NCBI GenBank assembly: GCA_031310005.1
Contig: CM062388.1
Location: 1,612,001-1,676,000 of the forward strand
Source of the DNA: Dactylellina haptotyla
Taxonomy: Eukaryota > Ascomycota > Orbiliomycetes > Orbiliales > Orbiliaceae
Length of the DNA stretch: 64,000 bases
Direction: 5' to 3'
Below, in pieces: positions 54,399-64,000 of the stretch. How positions within the stretch are numbered: the first letter of the stretch is position 1; each line of letters starts with the position of its first letter. The notes beneath the pieces are model-generated. The model searched no databases and had not been told where the DNA came from. It saw only the letters and a list, made by a program, of their open reading frames with translations. The position numbers were made by a program, and so were the translations under genes.

Positions 54399-54422
54399 AG
54401 AGAGAGAGAGAGAGAGAGAGAG
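54399..54422. repeat. (GA)n microsatellite, copy 1
   Basis: About twelve perfect AG/GA units in the presumed leader of the FUSC-like gene. Confidence 0.95.
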
Positions 54423-54616
54423 GATCGGGCGGGTCTCTCGGATACGCCTGCGCTATTTTGGCCGCCGGAATGCGACCAAACATGCTTGGAACGGAAGCTA
54501 AAGCTCATCGCAAAATTTCTCAAAGCAGGTTTTATTTTCAATTATTTTTTGAGGCAGTCTCCCTCTGTTACACTAAAATCCATTGAACCTACTGTATCAT
54601 CCTCGTTCTTGAAACG

Positions 54617-54641
54617 AGGAGAGAGAGAGAGAGAGAGAGAA
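54617..54641. repeat. (GA)n microsatellite, copy 2
   Basis: A second GA tract of similar length, about 42 bp before the chosen start codon of the FUSC-like gene. Confidence 0.95.
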
Positions 54642-54682
54642 AGCTCCCGGTGCCCGAGGAATGAACCTGCCCGGCTCCTGGT

Positions 54683-57600
54683 ATGGGCTCAACCGTCGGG
54701 CCTACCCCGATTTCCCCTTCTGATCCAGCGACAATGGCGGGCGGGAGTTCCAACACGGCCCAACACAAACCGAAGTCTGGCGATGACGGTGATACGGGCG
54801 TCGGGGAGGGGGAGGGGGAGGGGCATGCAAACTCTTGGGTAACTACTCAGACCGAGAAGGCGAAGAGAAAGACCTTAGAATGGTCCAAACAGCTATTTGA
54901 GGACTTAAAAAAGGGTATTTAGTAAAAGCCACCGCCACATCCAACCCCAAGTACTTGTCTATTGACTAACAATCTGGGTTTGCAGACCGCCTCTGGCAGC
55001 ATATCCTCAAATGCTCGATTGCGACGCTGGGTGCATGTGAGTTCATAAATATTAATACTCCGTTTATCCTGACTTCTAGCGTCAGAGCTAATTTAATCCT
55101 CCAATATCCAGTAATAACATGTTTGGTACATTCTCCTTTGCTGGAATCGACATATCCACTCGCGCTAGAAATAGTGTTAATACGAATTCGATGCACCATA
55201 GATACCAACCGTGGCTACGGCATACGGCCCTGCTGTCTTCCTCTCAGCGGTGGCTTCGGTGTACGTATCTGCTTATAGCCCACCTACATATCTCTCCCCC
55301 CAGCTTGAGCACTAACACGAATGCCCTTGTCGAATAGATTTGGCCATCCTGGCCGTACTCTCGGCGCCATGCTCGAAACTCTTGTGTTCGCACTAGTAGG
55401 CACTCTGGTGGGGACCGGATGGTGGGAACCAAGCAATAATTAGCATCGTTGTGCCATACACTGATATTCCTCTCTCCTAAAGGGTTACACTTGCATCATA
55501 TATTTCGGACAAGCTGTCCCATCGTAGTATCGAAAACGCCCACGCTTTCCGAGCAGTGATGCTTGCCCTGTCCATGTTGGTCCACGGCTATCTACGTAGC
55601 AAAGTCCCAAAACTCTTCGTTGGAATATTGCTCTTTCTTTTAACCGTCATCATTCAAATGGTCAGTTGTCATTACACCCGGGTTTGTCAAGCTTATCCTA
55701 ACTAACATTCCGGTTTAGACAACGCCTGTCTTCGTTTTCAGTCATCAAGTAGCTACGGCCTTTCTTTACCCTTTCTTGACGGGGATTGTACTGTGCACCC
55801 TCGTCAACATCCTGATATTCCCCGAATTTAGTTCAGGGAAAGTCGCGATTGATACCGTCAAAGGATTGGAATTAGCTCTCGAAACGCTCAGAGACGCGAC
55901 TGAATTCTTTGTTTGCCCATCTGCGGAAATCTTGAAGAAGAAGAGAAAGAATGCAATTAAGGGTGAAAAGGAGAAGTCAGACCCTAAGAACTCGGACGCT
56001 ACCGCTAAAGCCGCATCCGATAACAAGAAAGTAGGGCTAGAGCCTCCTTCTAAGAAAAGTTCCGGGGACAAAGGCGAAGTCAAAGAAAAGGAGGACGAGG
56101 AGGAGGACCCTTTGAAAAAGCTGCTAGCATCTAAAGATAAGCTCCGAAAAGCTTTAGCATCTTCAAAGGCGACACTCAAAGAAACATCGTTTGAGCTAAG
56201 TTTCTCATGTCTACCTCCGGCTAGACTACACGCTATTAGCTCAACGGGATTGGAATCACTTGTCATGACTATTCTGACCCTGATAGTGGCCTGCGAGACC
56301 AAGCATATTGTAATGGGCCCTGCGGATGAAGATAAAGATAGTGGGAGTGAGAAGGAGAAGGACGATAAAGACGACGATGAGAGCGACAAAAACTCGTTAA
56401 AGGAAAAACTGGAGAATATTCGACCTAAACGCGAGGCTGAAATTGCGGACGAAGAATTTCTACGGCATCTACTCGAGAGGTATAATAAACTCAATGAATT
56501 GAAATAGAAGCCGATTACTTGTTACTGATACTTTTGAAGGGTTGATGAGCCATTAGCCGCTTTGAGAAGTACAATTCGACAGAGTTTACACGCTGTCATT
56601 GCTTGCGTCGAATTTACCTTTGTAGGTTCCTATCTAAAATGTCGATGCGACTATGAGACTAATATATTTACTAGGATGTCCCGTTGACGACAGAGAATAC
56701 AGCACGGAAACCAAAGGGGATTCCTTTGAAAGAAATTGACATTTACGTCGCTGCAATCGAAATCTCTTTGGAAGAATTCGATAAGCGAACAAGAGAAGCG
56801 CTACACAAAGCTGCGGAAAAGGCTAGTGAAGAAGAAGAAGTCGAGTTTGATATACTACCTCGCGAAGAAATCTTTCTCGTCAGCTCCTTTCTCTTGAACT
56901 TTAGGCTTGCTGCGTATGATACTACTTTCATTATTTGATGTCAATAACACAACTCTAACCTGATTTATAGGCAAACTACGCTGGATATGCTGAAGGAAGG
57001 AAGAGAAATGGTAGAAGAATACGAGTCTGCGAAAGGGAAACGCAGCTTCCACCTTCCTGACTTCAAATCTAAAAAATGGCTCTTCAGTGGTGAGGAAGAG
57101 CAGAGCGAAGCTATGGATGCGGGTGCCAAAGAGAATGTATCTCGTTACCAGAAGACGACGGGAGCTGGCGGTGGCGGCGACCAAAAGGCTATTTCTAAGC
57201 AGTGGACACCGGCCGCGGACAGCCAGAAGACTTCTGCGAGCACGCCTACAGCCCATAAGAAGAAAAAATCTGAAGCTAAGAAAGTGCAAACAAAGAAGTC
57301 TGATACTAAGAAGCCCGGGACGGAAAAATTGGATGCTAAGAAATCCGACGCGAAAAATTTAGAAACGAGGAAAAAGGAAGGCAAAAAAGCCGGAGAAGGA
57401 GAAGCGGAAAAGAAACCTTGGCCAACCAGGTTGCGGGATATGTTCGCCGATGTGGTTGACTGGATTTTACTTAGTCGACACTTTCATTACGCCCTCAAAC
57501 TCGCTATTGGCGGAATGCTACTTGCTTGGCCTGCTTTCGTTCCCGCATTCTCGGGCTTCTTTTACAACTATAGAGGACGTAAGTGTTTGCTTCTAATCGT

Positions 57601-59301
57601 GCGAATACCTGGGAAGCTAAGTCGATTTTGTTTCAAAGTGTGGGTTGTCATTATTTATATTCTTGTTTTCGAAAACTCTGTGGGAACCTCCATCCAAATC
57701 TTCGCCTACCGAACAGTTGGTACGATATGTGGCAGCATTTGGGGCTACGCTGCATGGAGTGCGGGCAACGGGAATGCCTATGTCATCGCTGTAATGCTCT
57801 ACTTTGGCTTCCTTGTGGCGTTCTACATACAACTAAACACTCGATACGTCAAAGCCGGTATGGTGTTAACGATATCCATGGTAGTTGTATCTATCGGCAC
57901 AGAGATCGGATATATCCCTGGCACCGTCCCGGGGACAGCCTTAGACAACTTTCTGAAACGGGCTGTTGCCATGATTATTGGAGGATTGGGGGCGCTCATA
58001 GTGCAGGCTGTCATCTTCCCAGTAAAGGCGAGAGTCAAACTGGTCGAGACGGTCGGTATGGCGGTTCTCAAGATCAACGAAATGGAGAGCGCTATTGCTT
58101 TCGGTGTGGACCAGACAGCGAATATATCGGATTTGAAGAATGAGAATGCTGTCAAGGCGTTTTACAAGGCTAGAAAAAAGGCTGATGTTTCTCTAGCTGC
58201 TGCTTCCGCATATCGTAAGTTAGATTATCAGAAGCTGAGTTTTGCAAGCAAATTTTGATCCTAATACGAACAATTTCCTCTTGCATAGTGAGTGTTTCGA
58301 CACAGGAACCTAGAATAAAGGGTAGCTTTGCGAATGACAAATTGATCTTTAAGGAGGTGGGATACAAAGCCGTGCTATTTTAAGCACCAATAACTAACAG
58401 CGTTCGGATAGATTATATACGTCCTTCACCAGATCATCGACAGGATGGAGAATGTGCTGCAACTCCGGCTCCAGCTCGGTTCCGCGCTGCTGGAAAATTA
58501 TTACGTATGTCTTACAGTTCTCAGGACTAAGGGTTTCTGGTACTAACAAACACCTTGCTAGCCCTATGTATACAAATATCGGCGTAATGTGGTAAGCATG
58601 TTTCTGGTACTTAGTTCTGTCTGTTTGAACCTATCTCTAAAAAAGGCTTCTTTACATAGGCAGCTGCTATTACAATAACGCTATACGCAGTGCACGAAGC
58701 CCTCACTAGTAAACTACCTCTTCCTCAGTACTTTCCATCCGCCCGCCTAGCGCAGCTCCGAATGGTCAACAGGGTCCGTCAAATTCTCATAGAGTCGGTA
58801 TCCACCAGCTCTGCCTCCAAAGAAACTCAAGAGGCTGAAGATGAAAAACGTATCCTTCGTGTAGAGTTCATGAGCTACAATGCCTCATCTGCTGCTCTAG
58901 AGCAGGTGATAGAATGGCTTGAGGAATTGGTAGACCTGACAAAACTCCTAAGAGGGGCGGCGGAGTTCAGATTTGGCCTTTTATCGCGGCCGACTTATAA
59001 AGCATGGGTGCGGCAGATTAGCATCGGGGGAGAAGTCGATGGTGCTTCTTCGGAGAAGGAGAAACTCCAATGTGAGGCAATCGAAGAGTCGCACCATCAA
59101 TTAACAAAAGTCCCATCGCGGCCAAAGAAGCTAGAGGCCGATAATGAGGTTATGGAAGACGAGGACGGTTTGCCGGAGACACTGAAAAGGGTCCAGTCTC
59201 GGCATAGGGAGAATAGAGCGGACGTCCGGAGATTGAGCCAGTCGAATCAAGTTTTACCGGAACGGGTTGATGCATTGCGTCGAGCTGCGAGGAAGCTGTA
59301 A
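54683..59301 (+). CDS. FUSC / aromatic-acid-exporter-like membrane protein
   Basis: Putative ER or plasma-membrane transporter of the fungal FUSC/ArAE type. Substrate unknown. The model has 1238 residues in fifteen exons: 54683-54914, 54986-55036, 55112-55125, 55202-55260, 55338-55421, 55483-55660, 55719-56479, 56540-56621, 56675-56913, 56971-57578, 57639-58214, 58289-58356, 58412-58504, 58562-58591 and 58660-59301. The N-terminal membrane block has CSIATLGALITCLIP, AYGPAVFLSAVASVFGHPGR and KVPKLFVGILLFLLTVIIQM. A cytoplasmic stretch holds Lys/Glu/Asp-rich inserts, including KKSDTKK-like repeats at about 57295-57410. The second membrane block has FYNYRGLWVVIIYILVFENS, SVGTSIQIFAYRTVGTICGS and ALIVQAVIFPVKAR. 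A soluble tail follows (FKEIIYVLHQIIDRMENVLQ). Exon 3 is a 14-nt microexon. An internal ATG at 54734 (MAGGSSNT) is an alternative start. Confidence 0.85.
55112..55125 (+). other. 14-nt microexon of the FUSC-like gene
   Basis: TAATAACATGTTTG, flanked by CCAG upstream and GTACAT downstream. It supplies the residues between IATLGA and IPTVATAYG (second base of Leu, then Ile-Thr-Cys-Leu). Only this split joins both neighbouring exons in frame and gives an unbroken membrane helix. Confidence 0.7.
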
Positions 59302-59431
59302 GATACCGTATGTCTGTAATACTTAACAATCTATATCATGTAATAAATGATAATAATAATAAATAATATAAAATATGCTTCGTATATGGTACATATTATT
59401 GGGATCTTGAGTGAATTCACATCAAATTGTA

Positions 59432-60204
59432 TCATTCGAGTTTATCCAGATGCTCCAATCTTGTTAAAACCGTCTGTTTCGAGGCCTCCTCAATCTCACC
59501 AGCTAGAAAAACCTCATCAAGGATCGCGTAGACCTTGTAAAAGTTGAACACTAGATATAAAAAAATTAGTCAAAACCTCATAGTAATTTGCTGAATGGCT
59601 GCACTGTACCCAAATCCAGTTCGCACACGTTTCCAAAGAATGCATCCAGAACTTCCACGAAAAAATGGATGGCTTCCAAGTACGCCAACTCGTTATCGTT
59701 CGCATCGACGCATACGCAGAAAAACAGCCCTGCGTACCGACGGTAGACGATCTTGTTGTTTCGAAACTGCGTATTCCCAAAATCGTGTGAGCGAAACGCT
59801 GTCCTCCAAACTTTATCGTAGCTGGTCACCAAGAGAGGAGCAGGAATCGAATACCTCCACAAAATTCGACTGGTACTTTTGATCGCGGGGTGCGACAAGG
59901 CGGTGGACCTCGCCCTTTAGCTTGACTTTCTCATCGTCCTATCCAAAAATAGCAGCCGATTAGACATGTTTGCTAGACCAAAGGTGGGAGTATTCATCTG
60001 AAGAATGGACAGTAGTCAAATACATCATACGGGGCGTACCACTTTGCTAGTCGCGTTTTGCCCCTATATTTGAAGTCCGCATTGTGAGCGATTTGGAAGC
60101 CGTTAGAGACCCATAATAGAGCTCGAGAGCAAGGGTGCGACTCAGGGTTCGAGGTGGTATCGGACGTACTGTCGGTTCTGGATGAGGATGAAGGAGAGCA
60201 CCAT
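59432..60204 (-). CDS. APS2: AP-2 adaptor complex sigma subunit
   Basis: Small subunit of the AP-2 clathrin adaptor at the plasma membrane. The model has 144 residues in exons 60170-60204, 60024-60063, 59855-59938, 59610-59766 and 59432-59550. It begins [20 protein letters not shown], then [20 protein letters not shown]. The sigma-2-typical blocks [35 protein letters not shown] and [20 protein letters not shown] follow, and it ends [16 protein letters not shown]. It is near-identical in pattern to AP-2 sigma across eukaryotes. The YQSNFVEFRN and LAGEIEE blocks favour sigma-2 over sigma-1. Five exons in 435 coding nt make it the most intron-dense gene here. It lies 307 bp downstream of the listerin stop on the same strand. 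Confidence 0.96.
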
Positions 60205-60511
60205 TGTTGCTTCTTATCGTCGACCGTTGGCAGTTGTGGGCGTCATTCGAAGGCAGACGTAAGATCTTAGCGAGGAGGGTGACGGAGTATGGAGTAGTCG
60301 CTCGAGTCGCGAAATGGTTGAACGGCAACAGGGCGTGAGCTTCGTGCCTGGATAGTTCGGGAGCTAGCTACACAACACATTTTCCACAACAAATAAGACC
60401 TCCGTAGGTCCGTTCCGTAAATTTACTTTGGAGGCTAATATCTAGTATCAATCGATTGATATGCATGGCTGCAGCTAAGGAGCACTAATTTGTATGTATA
60501 CGAATATATAA
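60205..60511 (-). promoter_or_regulatory. Intergenic region, LTN1 3' end and AP-2 sigma promoter
   Basis: 307 bp between tandem genes. No gene. An open frame on the minus strand overlaps the first AP-2 sigma exons in another phase and is discarded. Confidence 0.5.
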
Positions 60512-63500
60512 TTACACAAACTGGAACGAACTCCTGCACAACGGACAGGAACTCGAACTGCTTGATTTAAACCACCTCATCAAGCAACTGCCATGGAACT
60601 TGCGCTTGCACGTCCCGCAAGCCTTAGACGGAAGTGTTCGCTCCACCTGGGCCAAAATAGAATAACATATAGCGCACTCCTCCACGCCATCAAGATGGAG
60701 TTTGACATTCCTTTGGAATAGTGTCAGCCCATCAACTATCGATCCGCCCTGTTTGTAGCCAAATGTCAGTAATATGATAGAGTTGGCGGAATCTAAACCT
60801 CATACCTGTAGCGCAATCACAGCCTGGCAAGCCAAGAGCCATGTTTTCCACTGTTTCTCCGAGACAGCAACCCTCCGCACACCTTTCACCTCTACTAATT
60901 GGAGTGGGAAGCTTGCTGGGAGTTTCACCATCATTTCCATTGTAGTCTCGTCAACCTCATATGTAACCGTAATCTCCCTTACACTCCTGCTGATTTTAAT
61001 GGAAAGTCCCTCCGGTCTTTCATCGGAACTTTCTAGCCACTTTTCTACCTCTTTGAACTCAAGATCCACCAGTAATGGAGATATGAATTTATCCGTAAAC
61101 GGCTCTACATTGTCCTTGACTTGGTTATTCGAATTACTAAACCAATTTTTCACTAACGAGGGCGAGTATCGTAGCGACAGATAAAACACGTATACCATTA
61201 ACGTCCGTACGGAGTGTAAATCAGGTGATTGGTAGGCTGAAAAAGTCGTATCGAAGGATGCAACCGAATATTTGTTACCATCGATGGGTTTCGCCCGCGC
61301 GTGGCCTAGGAATCTAAAGACAAAATCTAGAAGCCTGTGGATATAGTCGCCGGTTTTCAGGTTTTCAACGTAGGAGGCTTTTATACGGAAAGACTTTAAG
61401 AACTATTAGAATTTATCCTGAGGATGGGGTTCATTTAGCATACCGAGTTGACGAAATGGTCATAAACCAGCACCCAGGAAGAAAGATATCCTTGTATCCT
61501 CTGTAACTCATGTTGTTCCAATAATGTCGGGTTCAGAATGATATCCTCGTCCAGTGCCGGTGGGTCAAGCAAGAGCGACAAAAGTTCATCTGGAAGTTGA
61601 ATTTCAAACGCCTCATCTTTGGAGAGGGCGGCGTCTATGGATATCCGCTCTTGAAGTTGTGGAATTCGGCGATGCAAGATATTGAAAGCGATTCCCTGAA
61701 CGTCATCAGTATTTCCCCCTAGCAGATGATAAAATTGATCGGCATTCGGGCGGTTGTCTTCGGTTTCATCTCTGTCCTCTCGACTAATGCTCGGGCGCGG
61801 CCCAACAGCCGCGGGATCGTCGAGAAAGTGCAAAGGCATGTTCATGAGAGCCCTAGAAATCGCGCTACAATATTCTTTGAATGCCCTATTTCGAAGTGGA
61901 GCTGTTTCTAGGTTAATAAAAATTCAATTTTTAGGACCATTGGAGAGGCTCACCAGCAATATCGGTTAAAAGATTCAACCAGATACGATACAGTCGGGGA
62001 AGAAACCAATCCCACTGGTCCGACAGATCATCGTTCACGTATTCGTCTTCTTGATACGTTGCTCTGATCTCCTTTACCATTTCGTAAACCGAGAAAGTGG
62101 ATAACAGGACTGCGACTGTATCCCCAAGACTATTATAGAGTGACTATCCCTTAAATTAGACTTATTCGCCGGATATGGAGCTTGTGACATACCGAGAAAC
62201 AATACTCAAGCACCGCGAATAAATCCTGCCAATGTGATCCTTGCAGTTTTCTTAGAGCTGGTAAGAGTTTCCTAGTAGCTCGCATAATGGCAGATAATAG
62301 GCCTGGAGCTTGCATAGCTAGAGCTTCCGGAGGTAGCTCTTCACTAAGCCAGCTCAAAATCCTTTTTAATAACAGCAGGCCGCGCTGAGCTGGTATATCC
62401 ATGGGATTTTCAACTCGATCAGAGGTCCAAATTTCGTTAAGAAGCAAGAGTTTGGGGAAAGCTAAAAACGGTTAGTCAGTGGGAGCCAGCTTTCAAAGAC
62501 ATGATGCTCACCCTTCTCGATAGCATCCTCAGCCTCAATGCCCGATATATCGCTAATAATCCTATTGCGTAGCTGGACTACTAACGGAGCAGTTGTAAAG
62601 GTATCATCTCTTAACCCTGACAAGACTGCTACGTCTCGAAGAATGAATTTATCTGCCAATTCATTAGATCTCAAACCAAACAGTTTTATGGATTTTTTAG
62701 ACATACCGTCCTTTTTCTTCCCAATCTCCAGCGTATCGACCCATAAAATTGCATCTTTCCCAGTCACACCCATATGGCGAAGCACTACAACAAGTGATCT
62801 CAGCGCGCGAGCATGGTAATATGCCTCGCATGTTGCGGGAAGCACGGCAGCATATTCGGATAAGCCAAGGAGAGTCGAGTTTGTGAAATTGACACCCTTC
62901 TTTCCGTTTCCGGTAGCCAATAAGTTGGCCGTGCCGGTGTAATCCTGAACAGAGACATGCCGAACAATCTCGATATTTGTAGCTAGGTCCTCAAGAATTG
63001 TCTGTCCCAAAGGCGTGCTCTCATCTGGAACCCCTAGTTTATCGAGAACGATTTCCGCCACAATTAGAGAATATCTTAGAAATGGCCATTGTAGCTCTGG
63101 TGATAGCTTGCACACCGATGTTGCTAATGTCTTCTTCCGCTCATCGCGGGGCGTTTTTTGGCTAGCACTCGAGCCTTCGGCTTTTGAAAGGACTGAGAGC
63201 ATAAAAGTAGTCATTCGCATACTTACGCTGAGGCTCTCTCTATCAAGGCTGTCTTTGTGGTCCTCAGAATCTTCCGAAGGCCCCACGAGAAATATGCTTT
63301 CTCCGAGGGGTTGAAGAGCACTAAGGGAAGTATCAGGTTGGGACTGGAACACGGGCTGCAAGTACTTTCGCCAGGTATCATCGTTATAGGACATATCGGT
63401 CATCAATTGACCCTCTCTAGAGAGATCAGCGTGTGAGAGCACGCATAAAGCCTTGCTAACGAGAAGCCGGATGCTTTAAGACTTTTATTTTAGTATCACT

Positions 63501-64000
63501 AGTATTTCCCGAGAACTCGATGGTCTTTCATACCTTATAAAACTGCCTGCGGTCTGCTCAACGACCAAGCTGGAGAGGGTCGTCACAATATCAGTACGTA
63601 TTTGGTTAATTTCCGCATCGTCTAGATTCTTCTCGCTACAGAGCTTCACGAACAGAATATCGGCCTTTTTGATATTTTCTTCGTCTGCAGTTTCGAGAAC
63701 CAAGAGCAATGTGCTAATTAGATCTCTTCGTAGATGTTGGTTAATGCTAGCTAGAACCACAGGGGGGATGCGAGAGAGCTCTGTGAGGATATTTCCTGTC
63801 AGAGTATGGTCGTAGCTCCTGTCCATTGCTATCTCGTGCAGCTTTTCGACAAGCTTAACAGATATATCAGCCTTTAGCTGCCTCGAAACAAGCAGCTCCG
63901 GTGCCTGGAATGCCACAATGAGCATCTTCCATGAGATCTCGTCGGCCTCGGTGATTGCGTGTTCACATTCACGCCTCAAGTAACCATCGAGATTTGCTGA
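60512..64000 (-). CDS. LTN1: E3 ubiquitin ligase listerin (Ltn1/Rkr1), C-terminal part, cut by the window edge
   Basis: RING ligase of the ribosome quality control complex. It ubiquitinates stalled nascent chains on 60S subunits. The visible part is 1061 residues; exons are 63534 to beyond 64000, 62512-63473, 62193-62461, 61954-62143, 61444-61907, 60806-61402 and 60512-60748. Most is HEAT/ARM-like helical repeats. Recognisable pieces are RLYRIWLNLLTDIAETAPLR and LLVDLEFKEVEKWLESSDE. The RWD-like region SIKISRSVREITVTYEVD lies before the RING. The C-terminal RING-CH-type finger is ECAICYSIL ... CGTCKRKFHGSCLMRWF ... SCPLCRSSFQFV, with all ligands present and the protein ending just after it, as in Ltn1. 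Introns are very short (41-60 nt). The N terminus lies outside. Confidence 0.94.

Larger units (their letters stand above)
53783..54682. promoter_or_regulatory. Bidirectional region, IST1 / FUSC-like gene, rich in microsatellites
   Basis: 900 bp between divergent start codons, partly overlapped by the possible IST1 upstream exons. It contains a compound (GAC)n-(TAA)n-(AAAT)n tract and two (GA)n tracts. No other gene is visible. Confidence 0.5.

Noticed and set aside
55766-56494. 242-codon antisense frame opposite the FUSC-like gene
   Set aside because: It is Ser/Phe/Leu-rich only because the sense strand is Lys/Glu/Asp-rich. The sense frame matches a family and splices cleanly.

Overview
This window is nuclear DNA of a filamentous ascomycete (Pezizomycotina-like). 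Nearly every gene is interrupted by short introns (about 41-116 nt, a few of 150-311 nt) with GTRNGY-type donors, CTAAC/CTNAY branch sites and YAG acceptors. The gene set is fungal: the fused pentafunctional AROM enzyme, a SUN-family cell-wall protein with a GPI tail, an Rpn4-type zinc-finger regulator and an IRA/neurofibromin RasGAP. The species cannot be fixed from the sequence alone. No mobile element, CRISPR array, tRNA, rRNA or prokaryotic-style operon was seen.

Layout, left to right (+ or - strand): histone H3 (+); NAF1 (-) divergent from ALG9 (+); PRP3 (-), which converges on ALG9 and is divergent from RPA190, the RNA polymerase I largest subunit (+); a 2.4-kb non-coding stretch leading into an Rpn4-like C2H2 factor (+); AROM (-); USO1/p115 (-) divergent from RAT1 (+); the RasGAP IRA (-); an OPT-family transporter (-) divergent from a SUN-family wall protein (+); TAM41 (+) converging on IST1 (-); a 15-exon FUSC/aromatic-acid-exporter-like membrane protein (+); AP-2 sigma (-); and the C-terminal 1061 codons of listerin LTN1 (-), cut by the right edge.

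Almost everything is conserved housekeeping machinery: RNA biology (NAF1, PRP3, RPA190, RAT1), protein quality control (Rpn4-like factor, LTN1), membrane traffic (USO1, AP-2 sigma, IST1), lipid and glycan synthesis (TAM41, ALG9), amino-acid synthesis (AROM) and signalling (IRA). These genes do not form an obvious functional cluster, and I found no convincing new multi-gene system.

The unusual material is mostly gene structure: a 14-nt microexon in the FUSC-like gene, a GC-AG intron in TAM41, three stop-free introns whose length is a multiple of three, a final RPN4 intron that splits the last zinc finger, a membrane-segment-encoding stretch in frame upstream of IST1, a G-quadruplex/CreA-like G-tract upstream of AROM, and an unexplained 2.4-kb region with a perfect hairpin. 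Exon models were built by hand from reading-frame continuity, splice signals and remembered family conservation. Individual junctions are therefore less certain than gene identities.
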